Shown: piece by piece, positions 27,201 through 39,258 of the stretch
Layout of the letters: the number at the start of each line of letters is the position of its first letter
Numbering within the stretch: the first letter of the stretch is position 1
NCBI RefSeq assembly: GCF_000150275.1
Contig: NW_002060965.1
Location: 4,923-68,922 of the forward strand
Source of the DNA: Trichoplax adhaerens
Lineage: Eukaryota; Placozoa; Uniplacotomia; Trichoplacea; Trichoplacidae
Direction of reading: 5' to 3'
Length of the DNA stretch: 64,000 bases
Program-made: the position numbers and the translations under genes
The notes under the pieces: generated by a model
Databases searched by the model: none
Seen by the model: the letters and a program-made list of their open reading frames with translations, nothing else
What the model was told of the DNA's origin: nothing

Positions 27201-28272
27201 AATTAATTACATGCTTAATGAGGTAAAATTGTTTTCTTAAAATATGAAATACCTTCTGTAGACTTTGATGTCTTATTATTGCCTTCTTCAATTTGATTGT
27301 CAAGTTCACTTAGTGGCGGCGACTCTAGATTAGTATAGTATAAAACTTATATTACATTGATGTTGTAACAGCTAAAATATGTTTGATCTGTATGATTGTA
27401 TGGCATAATGAGTGAATTGAATACTGTAGTTCATACTAATGTTATTATCTAAAAGTCAATTTAATTTAATTTGCTAATAATCATATAAGGATATAGGTAT
27501 TATCAATATTTCAAGCTTTTAAAAATGCAGTAACAATATATCTGAAGTCTTACACAAAATGGCCAACAAAAGTGATAAATTCTACCTTATTTGATTTTTA
27601 AAAAATATTACTACTCGCCAAAATACTCTCAGCTATCAACGAATAACCGTGCATAAGAGCATTAGCTGATTCAGTGTATAAGCAAATCAGTCATTTTCAA
27701 CAAAGCCTCCACATCAATATATGTATGTTACGTTTGTATATCTAGTGTGCCATGATTATAATCTACTAAACAAATCGTGTTAAAGATACAAGTAACTTGT
27801 CCTACAAGAACCTTGATTGCGGCTTATTTCATGGGCAATATCGAATCTACTAATGCGTCGTAAGCCATTTTTCAGTTCCTCAAAGGTGGAATACGTGTAT
27901 GAGCCACGTTTCTGGTACCAGATATAGAGAAATGTCATCGCTTGATCAACTATGTTATAATTTTTTGCCTTAATTGCTTCAATGTCAATTAAAGGATCTA
28001 ATATCGCTGCTAATTTTATCCAGTCCATGTCAATCTTGTTTGCAATTCTGAAAAAAACGGCTGTAGGATCTATAAAGCGCATAAAATACACCAATCTTAA
28101 ACATGCGGTAGCAGAAAAATGCTAACAGTTTGCAGTTCGAATTATTAATTATTAATAGAATAATCAAGTTATTAAACGAAACAATCAATTCGATTAACTT
28201 TCCTAATCGTAACAACGTTGAATTTAAGAATCGATATTCAAGGTAAGGTTACGGACCTTCTATGCTATCCAT
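21299..28272 (-). CDS. ROCO-B: Death-Death-linker-Roc-COR-Death GTPase
   Basis: Exons 28272-28257 (tentative), 28069-27812, 27324-27253, 27021-26770, 26509-26438, 26308-26270, 25466-25404, 25138-23018, 22013-21951 and 21570-21299 give about 1075 residues, all joined in phase 1. Residues 6-91 and 116-199 are two similar Death domains (both with MDW.KLAAILD and ending in NQG). Each is followed by a 24-residue linker exon of the same type (ELDNQI), so Death plus linker was duplicated as a unit. Residues 258-964 hold Roc-COR: GPQNVGKS, WDFAGQ, GTHADK, YLHDLGEIVYC, and a Cys-rich tail ending HGWT. The last exon is a third Death domain (EEFGRRLYLSSNDISDIVDS) ending in TAA. The first exon (MDSIE) has a weak GTCCGT donor, so the true start is uncertain. 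It is the closest relative of ROCO-A in the GTPase part but has lost or never had CARDs. Likely a GTP-switched Death-domain scaffold. Confidence 0.82.
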
Positions 28273-30330
28273 TTTTGGTAAGCGGAGAGCTTGTTAATTT
28301 TATGCCTGAAACCTGAAATTCAGAATATGAATGAAAGCCGACTGCTATCATTTTAAGGATAAGTAATACATAGAAAGGAAGTAATGATGCTGATATAAAT
28401 TATTGATACCTTCAGGAGGACTTATTTTTCTCGATTATTCTTTTTATGTGGATTATTCAATCGGATGCTTGCTATCCGTTCAAATTTTGTTTCTTTGGAC
28501 AATCGTAGAAAATTAGTACCAATAGTTATTATATTTCGCGCTGAATCAAACGGTAACACCAAAACATTAATTATTATTTTATCTACTTATCTAATATTGA
28601 TAACTTTTTTTATTAAAACAGTAGTGATATCGAAAAACTCTAGCTATTGCAATTATTCACTATCAAATTTAAAATCAATGATGCAGTTTAAAAGTTATCG
28701 TAGCTATTCCACATTCCATCTCTAATAGACTGAGAATTCAAAATTACAAGACGCTTTACAAGGCGCTTTACAAGACATGAACAAGATAAAAAATAGTACA
28801 ACAGCAATGATCGCAGATTAATTGTAAAATTTCTGTACCGAAATTAGGTTAGCGTTGCTTTTTAAAAGTATACGCGTTAAAGTACGAACAGAATGCCAGT
28901 TCAAGACTACCGATAATTGTTAATGTTACAGTTATAACATCTCGATTATGATATTATAAGTAGGCGTCCTCATTTCTTATTAAGTCTCATTTTATTACAT
29001 AAATGAGTGCTTTTGGATAATATTTTGCTGCAATAATGCTAATAATTTAATATAAAAAGGATGACAAATTGAGCAAGTATTGAATAATTATTAAGATGAT
29101 CTTAGCATCGGTTAACGTACACGGTTCACATTTTACTTTGATTAATTCACATCCTACGCAACAAGTTATCTAAATTCGTTGCCTAGATCTTATGACATCA
29201 GGTAAATCCGATATATAGGCTAATTGAAGTCTAAACTTCAAAATTATATAATCTTAAAAGTTATTACCTCGTTAATTAGCGATGATTGCTACTTTGTCTA
29301 ATACGAGAAAGAAGCTTTTTTTACTGTACAGAATCTTACAGCAAAAGTGTACTTCAAATGGGAAACCAAATGAGTTTCAGTTGATTCAAAAAGGTATTAA
29401 TAGGAGTAAACTGAGTGACGTTTTCAAAATTTCCAAAACAAGCTATTAGGTAGTCATCCAAATTGTGTCAAATCTCTTTACTACGCTATAACTAGGTATA
29501 ATCAAGCCTTTTATGTAGTCTTCTTTTTCGATCAGTATGCGTCGATGATCATGCCTTAACTGGTCTATTGCCGAATTTACCGCTCATAGCTAGCAATAAC
29601 GGACTCAGTTGGAGTAATAGGCCACCCAAACATTAGTCAATCTTAGCGCATTTGGACAGTAGGATTAATCGAACATGTCTATATAACTGTAGTAGATTAA
29701 TTATAATTATCTATTTTTTAGCGAATTACGTACTTTTACCACTGTCACATGACGCCCACAACGCGATAATGGTAATTAGCTAAAGAATCAAAAATCAATT
29801 TTATAAAATTACGTTGTAAAGTTCTATGTAGGCCAACTAGTTGGTTCCAACTGTAGATTAGCCCGAGCTGATCCTCTATAAATGGCCTCCTATGCAATTA
29901 GCGCTTTTTGGCTCTATAAAATGATTTCGTACCAGTTCATGACATGAGATAGACAAGTAAATAACCATTGTAGGTCACACTAAGATTCAATACGTGCTTC
30001 GAGTGTTCTAAACTGGCGCACAGGGTAGGCAGGCTTTCTACTAGACTGCAATTGTACATTTAGCGGCATTGATGATCATGACCGCGGCAAATGGCCTACT
30101 ATTATACACTTTGCGCACTTTGACTATAAAGAATTCATTTGGCAGTGAAAGGAAACTCTTTCTGAAATGATATCCCAGCTAATGTGTGACTTATAAATGA
30201 TCATTTTACTAGGATTTACTTAGCACTGTGAGAGTAATAAACTACCGCAAACGGGTAGGCAATCTCGATACATGTGTTTAGAAAGATTAATCAACTATTT
30301 ATCAAAGTAGAGTATAGATATCTTTTTGGG
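28273..30330. other. Spacer between ROCO-B and ROCO-C
   Basis: No exon can be supported. This is the shared upstream region of two divergently transcribed ROCO genes. The segment 30195-30300 resembles 17335-17440 upstream of ROCO-A (shared AAACGGG.AGGCAATCTC words), so a promoter-proximal block seems to have been duplicated with the genes. The 86-codon open frame at 28465-28725 shows no recognisable domain. Confidence 0.45.
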
Positions 30331-30336
30331 CAGCGA

Positions 30337-30365
30337 ATCATGTGATTTCTCTACGATCACATGAT
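30337..30365. promoter_or_regulatory. Inverted pair of ATCACATGAT sites upstream of ROCO-C
   Basis: ATCATGTGAT (30337-30346) and its exact reverse complement ATCACATGAT (30356-30365) are separated by nine bases, about 350 bases upstream of the ROCO-C start codon. The right half lies in a 15-base word, CTACGATCACATGAT (30351-30365), that recurs exactly at 40539-40553 upstream of adaptor D. CACATG is an E-box-like core. The regulatory role is inferred. Confidence 0.45.
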
Positions 30366-30710
30366 CTCATTTACATAATAAAAATGCCGCTTTAATAAGG
30401 TAAAATCAATCTTGCTGTTTGCTTTAATAGACTACGATGGAGATAACGTCAATACTAGATCCATCGATGTTTATAATCGGAAAAGTTGTGGTTCTCTTGG
30501 ATTTACTATCATCCGATTGACAATAATTATCTGTTTAGCTTATACTAATGGTTTCAGATTTGTGGAGACTTTGCCAATAACGGTAAAAGTGTTGCAAATT
30601 AACCAATAGATCTATTTTCTTGAGGGATGCGTTGGCTCTTGTTAATGCCTTGTAAACGCTGTTTTCATTCTTGCAGTTGAAGAAGTGCTAAAGCAAGTGA
30701 ATAGTGAAAA

Positions 30711-33700
30711 ATGAGTAACTTTTTTCAAAAACTTGGAAAAATTGGGGCTGAAATTGACAAGTCAACTAGGCATTTTTTAAGGGATGCTGGAGATGAAATA
30801 GAGAGAGCATCTTCGCGCATAGGGGATGAACTCGCGAGAGTATCTACGCGGGTAAGACGTTCCTTGCGTCGGGGTCTTCAACGGAATCCTCAGAGGAAGA
30901 ATTAGAAGAAATAAAGATTGAAAATAATGCAATCGAAGCTACTGCGGGGGCTGAATTTTCCAACACAGAATTATCTAATGACCCGAAAATGTCGGCAGAC
31001 ATTCCTACAACTGAAGCTACCAAATCAGGTACCAAAAATCCTGTAGTAGATAATTTAAAATGACTGTAAGATTTAAAGACTCTGGATAGGATAGAAGTGA
31101 GTTATGGAATTATTTCTCTAGATCAGCAACTAGAAAAATCTTTGACTATTAATGCATTACTTTCCAATGCGTTACCCCAAACTCTACCATATTTATAAGT
31201 ACATCAGCTTTCAATTATAAATTGATTTTCGCAAATCATCGCCAAGATAGTCCTGACTAAACTGATTGTTAGATAAATCTATTCATAAATTTTGATTTTT
31301 TTAATCAACAAACTGCGGTACTATACAATCAGCTGTAATAAGTTCGAAATTATTTGATCGAATTAGTATTGTGCAAAACACTCCATCCTATGCTGCCTTT
31401 AATTACTATTTCTATAAGAATTAGTTGTTGCAGAAGCTACATGGACTGTTCAATCTTCAATGTAAATCATATAATTCGAAAGTAATTTTGAATAGAGTTC
31501 TATGGTTTAAAATGACAGCCATGTTCTGTTTTTGTTCGGTATATTGCCTATTAATAGATATTAAAGCGTGGTTTAACCTAATTAGTTTGACTAATTATAA
31601 TAAAAATTTATTATATCATCATTGCATGTCATATACGTACTAGTTTTTGTAGCACCTTACAGCTATTTGTGGCACTTTACGTGGGCTGCTCTAATAAATA
31701 TGTTATTGTGCCTAAATATTTCATAGAACAAGAGTACCATGAAGCTTACCACAAAGCAAAAAAGCATGGATTCTGTCGTAATGACTTCATCCGCTTTCTC
31801 ATAACTGGTCCTCAAAATGTTGGCAAGTCATGCCTTATTCAAGCATTAATTTATCAAGGACAGATCAATAAGGTGGAAGCTACAACTGCCGCAGATATCA
31901 TATCTGAACTACTAAATCTGATAACTTATAATATGGACGATAAGTCAATAAATGAATTTAAGAAAATCTTAGATAATAAAGTCAATACAGCGATAGAGAC
32001 GGTTAGAATATTAGTCAAGAAACCATCAAACTCATTGAATTCTCAAGTCGATGACGATTCACAATCTACTACGGAATCGAAAGATGAATCTAATAGTGTA
32101 GTGATGATAGATAATACTCCAATTGAAGAAGAATTTCTGAATAAATCAGTTTCCTTAGATATTTTGGCAAAATATTTTCAACAAAATCGTAATTTACAGG
32201 CACAATTTCAGCCAGATTATTGCCGATATGCCAAATTGTGGGATTTCGCTGGCCATTCTATCTACCATGTAACTCATCAACCATTTCTATCTGATCATTG
32301 CATCTATATTTTGGTTTTAGACATGTCTCGAGACATTGATAGCTATGTCATTAATAGGGAAGGTCAAGAGCTAAACTTGACTTACCTTGATACATTACAA
32401 GAATGGCTAACTTCCATAATTTGTAGCCGTCGGGATCAATGTGTGACAAGAGCTTTAATTGATAACGCTTGGGAAGAAATTGCTTGGCCTGTCATTATTC
32501 TAGTAGGTACACATGCTGATAAAATAGGCGATGGACAGGCTTGCAAGCTACGATTTAGTGAATTTACTTGCAAGCTACGACAAGAATTTCCCGCTTATGC
32601 TAAAAATATATACGGTTCAGGGCTCATATTTAACTGTGATGATTTAGATAATACTACAGGTGTTATTGAGCAACGTCAACGTGATTGCTCTGTCTTACAT
32701 AATATCATGAAACAATTTGTGATTAATTCTCCAATTATCGATAACTTTAGTAAAATTCCGATTCGATGGTATCCCATGGTAGCTCTATTGCATAATTTCT
32801 CCAACATTAAAGATGCAGAAAGTGCAAATGGAGACTATCAACAAGTAGAAGCGATTAGTAAAATCATATCGACTGAAGATGTACAACGATTAGCTGAAAA
32901 ACATTATTTATGCGATAAAGATGAAGATATTCGAATGATGTTATCGTATCTACATGACATCGGTGAAATTGTATACTGTCGAAAAGGATCTGCTAAGGGC
33001 ATGATTGTGACTCAAGTTGAATGGCTTTTGAATATTTTTCGTTCTATCATTCAACTACGTAAACCTCATACTAAAGGTTTAGCTACGACAGATGAATATG
33101 AAAAGGCGAGAAATACAGGCATTATGTCATTTTCTTACATCGACTTCCAACTGAATAAGCTTAACGTGGCAGAAGATGAGAAGAAATACATACTCGATCT
33201 AATGGAATCACACGATATGATTTGCAAAATCAACTCTAACAATCTTGATAGTACCAGCGAAAACGTCCAATATTATGTCCCCTATCTATTTCGCTGGATA
33301 AGTCAAGATATCGATTCGAGTCAATTTAAAACATCCAATTGGCTTTACATTGGATATGAACGTTGCCATATACCTTATATCCCAGATGGTATTTTATTTT
33401 GTCTCCTTATTTCATGCTTAAAAGAATGGAAAAACTGTATTATTGAGCCTGGATATAAGTGTGCTAAATATCGATTTAAAGATGATTATTACGATATTAT
33501 TATTAAGAAAGTGAAATCATATATTGCTCTTCAATACCGTTATCGAGATCTGAGTGACAATCCCGAGTTACAAGAAGAAATTGAACAAAAGATGACAGAA
33601 TCAATCCAAAAAAATAAACCTTACGAGTTTGTTCGACATAAAATAGAATTACTAATTGAAGAGAGAATGCCAACCTGCCACCCATTTCGAAGTCACTATT

Positions 33701-35127
33701 TCACAAGATGCCCTCACTGTCAGGCTTTCAATATGATTGAAAAAAGCTTAGAAAATAGTGGTAAAATATTTTGTGACTGTAACGAAATTTACGATCACGC
33801 ATCTTCTCATGGATGGATAGCTGGTAGGGTAATAATTAGTACTACTAGTTAAAATCATATTATCTATTAGTTTATCAGACATGCAACAACTGTACCTTTG
33901 ATGCTGTAATTATCTAGTATTGCATTTTAAGATTTTCACTAATTCAGCAGTATAGCCAATTGATCTCAATTTATTAATTATTACTTGTTTAATAGAATGT
34001 CTCTTACCATCATACAAATCACAGGTAGTAAAAAATAACATGAATAATAATTGACGTTTTCACTCTATTTTCCTACAATAACGCGATTCAATACTGATGA
34101 TGATTTAAATTAGGCTTTAATTAAAGAAACACTTACGCTTCAGTAATGATAAGACTAAATCTAATAGGATAAATGACAGTCGATGATCCAATTAATCATT
34201 ACGTAACGATATAAATAAACATTAAGATCTTCATTCTCGACATAATTCGATCACATGTATTATTTTAGCTTGTACATTGAATAAAACGAAAGTTTCAAGA
34301 AAACTGGCCAGGTTCAAATCGGATGATAATCTAAAAGAATCGAATCTAAATAACCTGTTACACAATGGTAAGTAATGAAATTGCTCTTCATCAATACCAA
34401 AATATCTTAAAACAGAGAGTTATCTTTGACATTTTAGCTGTAGTACTGTCGTTATTTGATATATTGTTTATAACTCATTGCCAACATGATTTCCTCGCAT
34501 AGCAGAGCATAAATGAGAATGTTAATGCCTGTATTGTTGCTATCCTTTCTCACCCAGCAATGAAACCAATACTCATTAAAACCAAAATTCGTAATAATTG
34601 ATGAAAGGTCGCATTAGCCGATACCAGTAGGATACGATAATGCACAGTTATAAGAGTAAAATCCAAAAGCAATAATCTTTTACAATTTAAAGTAGTAAAA
34701 CACATTTAGACTTGATTGCAATTATGATGTGAAAGCTACCTGATGTAATCGTTAGTGATATTTTAGCTGCTTCAGTAAAGTAATTTACATGTATATTCAG
34801 GCACAAATTACGCTCAAGTAATGCAATAAATTTCGCATTTCAGAGAGTAAAAGAAATCAGTGCTTTATCACTATTGCTGATAATATGAACGGAAAAAAGT
34901 TGAAAGAATTTGGCTGGAGATTAGGTTTATCTTCTATAGATGTAGGAGACATTGTTGATAGCAATGAAGAAAGATTTGCAAAGTGCATGAAATTGCTGGA
35001 AGCATGGCATCTTAAATTTGCGTCAAAAGGGAATAAGGATAGTTTATTGGAGGCCTTAAATAGTTGTAAACTTGCTAATATAAGTGATAGACTTATCAAG
35101 ATATTTACTATCGATGATAAAAATTAA
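30711..35127 (+). CDS. ROCO-C: Roc-COR-Death GTPase with an apparent frame break in exon 1
   Basis: Exons 30711-31028, 31727-33823, 34338-34367 (tentative) and 34844-35127 give about 909 residues if one base is missing in exon 1. The N-terminus (MSNFFQKLGKIGAEIDKSTR...) is a basic, probably amphipathic helix; the other frame then gives an acidic segment (ESSEEELEEIK). The frame changes at the GGGG run at 30871-30874. With one extra base the exon leaves in phase 1 and matches the next exon. Residues about 107-805 are Roc-COR: GPQNVGKS, WDFAGHS, GTHADK, YLHDIGEIVYC, then a Cys-rich tail ending SSHGWI. The final exon is a Death domain (EFGWRLGLSSIDVGDIVDS) closely related to that of ROCO-B, ending in TAA. 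It has no N-terminal CARD or Death. The frame break could be a sequencing error, an allele or real damage; the long intact GTPase frame argues for a working gene. Confidence 0.78.
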
Positions 35128-36035
35128 ATTCAATCTCTTTTGAAAGCACTCTAGGCTGCAGTATTATACTGTCACAAAACAGCTTTGCAACAAGATAACG
35201 CAATATACGATCAATAAGTCAATTCATTGAACCACGTATCAAGGAACGATATCTGCACTATCACGAACACTTTTGCTCTACTAGCAGACTACACAAAGAC
35301 TTAAACGCCTCGTATTTTTCGTTAAACACTAAGTTGGAGAAATTCTTCTTTATTTCACGATATACTACATTTATATACTATTCCTCAATAGTGCATGAGT
35401 CATAGTTAATACAATTAACATTGGAATCATTTACTGAATTAGATATTAATTATAGCTACTGCTCCCTTAATGCAGACAACAGTATTTACAAACATAGACA
35501 TGTAATGACTAATACAGAATAGCCAGATTACGATATGTCCTATCACGGAACATTTCCATGATAATTTACAGTCTACCATAAGTAAATTACAATCACAATG
35601 ATTCGAACTGTAAGCAAATGATTTGCATTCCCTATTATAACTATTAATTTCAGTATGTGTATAAGTGTCACTGTCATAAAAAGTCAGTGCTATATTAAAA
35701 CACAGTATATCCAAATTATAAGTTAACTAAATAAGGATAGTCTAACAGAATTATCCTAACATAGATATTTCTACTGTAATACAGTATTTAACACTGTAAC
35801 ATATGCTTACGTCGTTATTAAAGTGAATACTAAAATTAAAATGGCAAAAACCAATGCCTTTGTCTACCTTATTATTGATATTTTATACAGGATGTTGAAG
35901 TCCAAAATGCAGTATTTTTATTTATTTACCGATGTGGTCGTTATATAGGCTGATGAAATCCATGGAAAGCTACGAAATTTGAAGCTTATTTTTTTACAAG
36001 AATGATTAGTTATAGACTTGTTTTAACAAACACTA
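35128..36035. other. Spacer downstream of ROCO-C
   Basis: No coding feature supported. The frame at 35439-35714 on the minus strand has no domain or splice partner. Confidence 0.45.
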
Positions 36036-36452
36036 TTTTTATTGAGAAATTTCTTTACTATTGATGCCGCTTTTATGCAGAGAAATAAAAATTATACTAA
36101 TGGTAATATTGGGCATTTGATTAGATACTAAGATGCAATAATTTCCATTTATCTTAAATTATGCGAAGATAAGCATTGGTAAATGATTATGGCTATCGGA
36201 TTAGTTACGCATGTTAGTATTTTGGGAGATATTTCTATGTATATTTTTATTGAAATATTTCTTTACTATTGACGCTGCTTTTATGCAGAGAAATAAAAAT
36301 TATGCTAACGATAATAATATTGGTCATTTAATTCGATACTAAGATGCAATAATTTGCATTTATCATAAATTATGCAAAGATACGCATTGGTAAATGGTTA
36401 TACCTATCGGATTAGTTACGCGTATTTATATTTTTTGAGATGCTTCTATGTA
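36036..36452. repeat. Two-copy direct repeat, unit about 207 bases
   Basis: Copy 1 (about 36036-36242) and copy 2 (about 36243-36452) are adjacent and well conserved. Both contain the word TGCAGAGAAATAAAAATTAT and, further on, CTATCGGATTAGTTACGC. Copy 2 runs directly into the decayed Death exon at 36440. Confidence 0.8.
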
Positions 36453-36735
36453 TATATATCGCTGATAATACAAATTCAATTAAAGTAATCGGATTTGGTC
36501 GAAAGTTATATTTATCTCATAATGATGTTGACGATATAGCCAATTCGAATGGTACCAGATTTGATAAGTTTATTTATCTTTTGGAGGAATGGCACTCTCA
36601 ATTTGCCTCCACAAAGCAACGTTTGATATATTATTAGAAACTTTGTATTCTAGTACTGAAGTAGTAGTAGCTGAGAAGTTGAAGAAGAAATACCCTATAT
36701 CAAGTAGAAGTGGAGCTAAGACACGATTTACGAGT
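36450..36735 (+). pseudogene. Decayed Death-domain exon downstream of ROCO-C
   Basis: The plus strand reads IADNTNSIKVIGFGRKLYLS, then HNDVDDIANSNGTRF, LLEEWHSQFAST, matching the ROCO-C last exon (34844-35127). At about 36607-36617 the frame shifts by one base, and the rest (KATFDILLETLYSSTEVVVA, then EKLKKKYPI) is in another frame. In the original frame a TAG follows soon after. No acceptor matches the intact copy. It is a damaged spare copy, in the same position relative to its gene as the dead exon beside ROCO-B. Confidence 0.75.
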
Positions 36736-36779
36736 ACTGTATTGTATTTTAGGATAATTATCCACAATATCTAAGCCTA

Positions 36780-37624
36780 ATATTTTCAATATGGAAGACG
36801 TATATAAGTATTACATGATACAACTACATCCTACCTCGCACTCGGTTTTTAGTCGCATTAATACCACACATACGAATCTGATATTTCAAATAATGATTGA
36901 ATTTAGCTAAAACCGATTGTTACGCATTCTAGAAAACACGAAGTTAGGTAGCCAATGTACTACTGTAGATAGTTCGACATAGCATATAAGCTATACAAAT
37001 AAATAAATCAACTAAGCTTATAGATTGTATTCTTTAACCACAGTAATTAATAAATGAACTATTTGATTGAGTAAATTTAGAAAATATACCGGTAACTAAT
37101 TTTATAGATGAAGTATTTAGCATTACAGTTTTTACCAAACTAATCTGCTAATAATGCTACCTTTAGTGTAGTTAAACACTTATTGCGACAATTATTATGA
37201 GTTATTGATACAATCAGTTAGGTGATGAAAGCAATAAATATCATTATTAGTATCAGGCAAGAAATTTCTTGGCTAATATCGATTCTAAATTTAAGGTACT
37301 ATCTGATCTAGGAATTTCCTTTTTGTCTCGGTGCATATAATAAATTTTCTAGTTAATAATTCGCTATACTGTAATCTGTATAATGTCATCTACAATCTTC
37401 GTAATACATAACTTGGCATTATTCATATGAAACACGCTTCCTGTTAACAAGAGCAGATATTACCTATCAGCCACAAGCAATCATCGATCAACCAAAGAGA
37501 AAACACCGTAAGTTATTTATCGCTGTAAATGAAAGCCTAATCAACAAATCATTACAAAAACTTGTAATGTGACAATTTTATACTTGCAAACAGTAACAAA
37601 TCTGTCCTACCAACTCTACTCACG
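36780..37624. other. Spacer
   Basis: AT-rich, no supported exon, repeat or RNA gene seen. Confidence 0.4.
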
Positions 37625-39258
37625 ATATTAAAATTAAACATTTCTTAACATCGAACTTAATTTTGGGTTTATACCATAACTATGGACTGTCATTTGTGCA
37701 TATACACTGTTCTATTTATTTGACTCACAGCATCTCTTAGGTATAAAACTTTATTGATAAAATCAATAAATGTAGTGGTATGATAAATATTGAATTGAAT
37801 TAATTTATCAAGCTATGAATTTTTGTGATTAATTTATGTTTATTACATTGAAATATGGTTTTTGATATTGCCTGCTATAATCATTTAAAACTTTACCGCT
37901 ACTTAATCACTGCATCCTAAATTTGTAATCAATTTAATATCGCTATAAATCTATCTCTCTGATAAATATTCTCTTCGTAAGTAGCTACGTAGTAACTAAA
38001 TTACCAGTGGTATGTGTTATTTAGGGCGAAAATTGAAAAACTCTGAAGATATTAAAAAAGACACAGGTAATTACAACTATAGGCACATTTTAATGCTATT
38101 ATGGTTTCATCACAATTTTAAGGATATTATTTATCCTTCTATGGTCGTTAAAATTTAATTATTATAAGGATTTGTCAAACTTTACTTAAAGTTATGTTTA
38201 TACAAGATATTTAGCTGTACAGATATTGTAACATGAGATAAAGACATTCCAACCGGTGATTGTCACTTATAGTGATTAGCTAATAAAGTCATAATGTACA
38301 TAAAACTATCAAAAATTGAACTTCACTGCGTGGTGATGACTATTATTGTATTATTAATGTAGCTTTTCACTTAGTATATAAGATCAAATCTTACCGATAC
38401 GTGAATTTTAATATAAGTCAAACACAGTAACATTTCACCTACAAATAATCAAAGCTAAATTGGCGCCTTTTGACTAAGCATAATCGATTAATTAGTTGTT
38501 TTTAACAATTAGTGTTGCTTACAAATGTTTTCTAGACATTTATATTATTCTTCTAAAAGCAAGTCTCATAATAACATATTAAGTTGCAAGGCATAAATTT
38601 AAATCTAAGAGCGTCACTGCGTTGCGACACAAGTATATGAGGAAAAGCAATCGAATAATTGCTCGGTTTCTTGGTAATCTATATGCTATTTTTCATTTTT
38701 GCCTCCAGTAAGGCTCGATAATGAGTAATGTAAAGATCGTCTTGGATTCGCATTCCATACATGCAAATGTAATAAAACCTGTTCTACTAGCTGTACTTAG
38801 ACTGCAAAGAATAAAAAGAATTTTATAATATCAATAGTTGGTAATTTCAGATTATTACGTACAGTTTTCGTATTTTATTAAGTACAGCTTTTTTCGAAAC
38901 TTGAGGTCTATAGAGTACGATGCGCTTACTGAATAGAAATTGCTATCATTTATTTTTCAATTAATTTATAGGCAAAGAATTTTCTTTGCTAATATCGATA
39001 TTACATTGCACAACTACGACATTCATTTAAAACGTAATTTAGTTACATTACTTCGCAGTATATGATGAATTCGATATGAAGCCATTTCTTTGCTTCACCT
39101 TTTATTTGTAAGCAGCCATTAATAATCATTAATTTAACAATTGTGAATCTTATTCAAATCAAAAGGGGTTGATTTTGAAGACACTCGAAAAGACACAGGT
39201 ACTTCTATTTAAAGAAACAATTTGATATTTTCCGGAATTCTTTGTAATTTTATAAACA
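37625..39258 (+). pseudogene. Partial, decayed copy of the middle of adaptor D
   Basis: This block parallels 41880-43773 inside adaptor D. It begins with the same text (near 37629 and 41883). It keeps a broken version of the CARD2 exon near 38377-38478, where the frame reads DQILPIREF then TAA, against DQILPIYEYLLG in the working copy. It ends in a 429-base segment almost identical to its partner. Two micro-exon-like elements with good splice sites survive: 38025-38066 (reading GRKLKNSEDIKKDT) and 39166-39198 (reading GVDFEDTRKDT). The second half of the CARD (43064-43173 in D) has no recognisable partner here. No start exon is present, so the block cannot make the protein by itself. It could supply optional upstream exons, which I think unlikely. 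Confidence 0.7.
38830..39258. repeat. Near-identical 430-base repeat, left copy
   Basis: Matches 43344-43773 with about six visible differences over 430 positions (for example GAGGTC versus GAGCTC near 38906/43421, and one inserted base in TTATAGG/TTATCAGG). The rest of the surrounding duplication is far more diverged. Confidence 0.88.

Noticed and set aside
28465-28725. Possible upstream exon or separate gene between ROCO-B and ROCO-C
   Set aside because: The frame has no recognisable domain, and micro-exon candidates on the opposite strand near 28420-28460 hit stops in the phase required.
30852-30893. A 42-base intron in exon 1 of ROCO-C that would use the good GTAAGA donor
   Set aside because: Too short for an animal intron, and because 42 is a multiple of three it leaves the reading in the frame that soon stops, so it does not repair the break.
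7674-35127. Calling the ROCO genes LRRK, DAPK or MFHAS1 orthologues
   Set aside because: The Roc-COR core fits the superfamily, but LRR, kinase and ankyrin parts are absent and CARD/Death order differs, so no gene symbol is justified.
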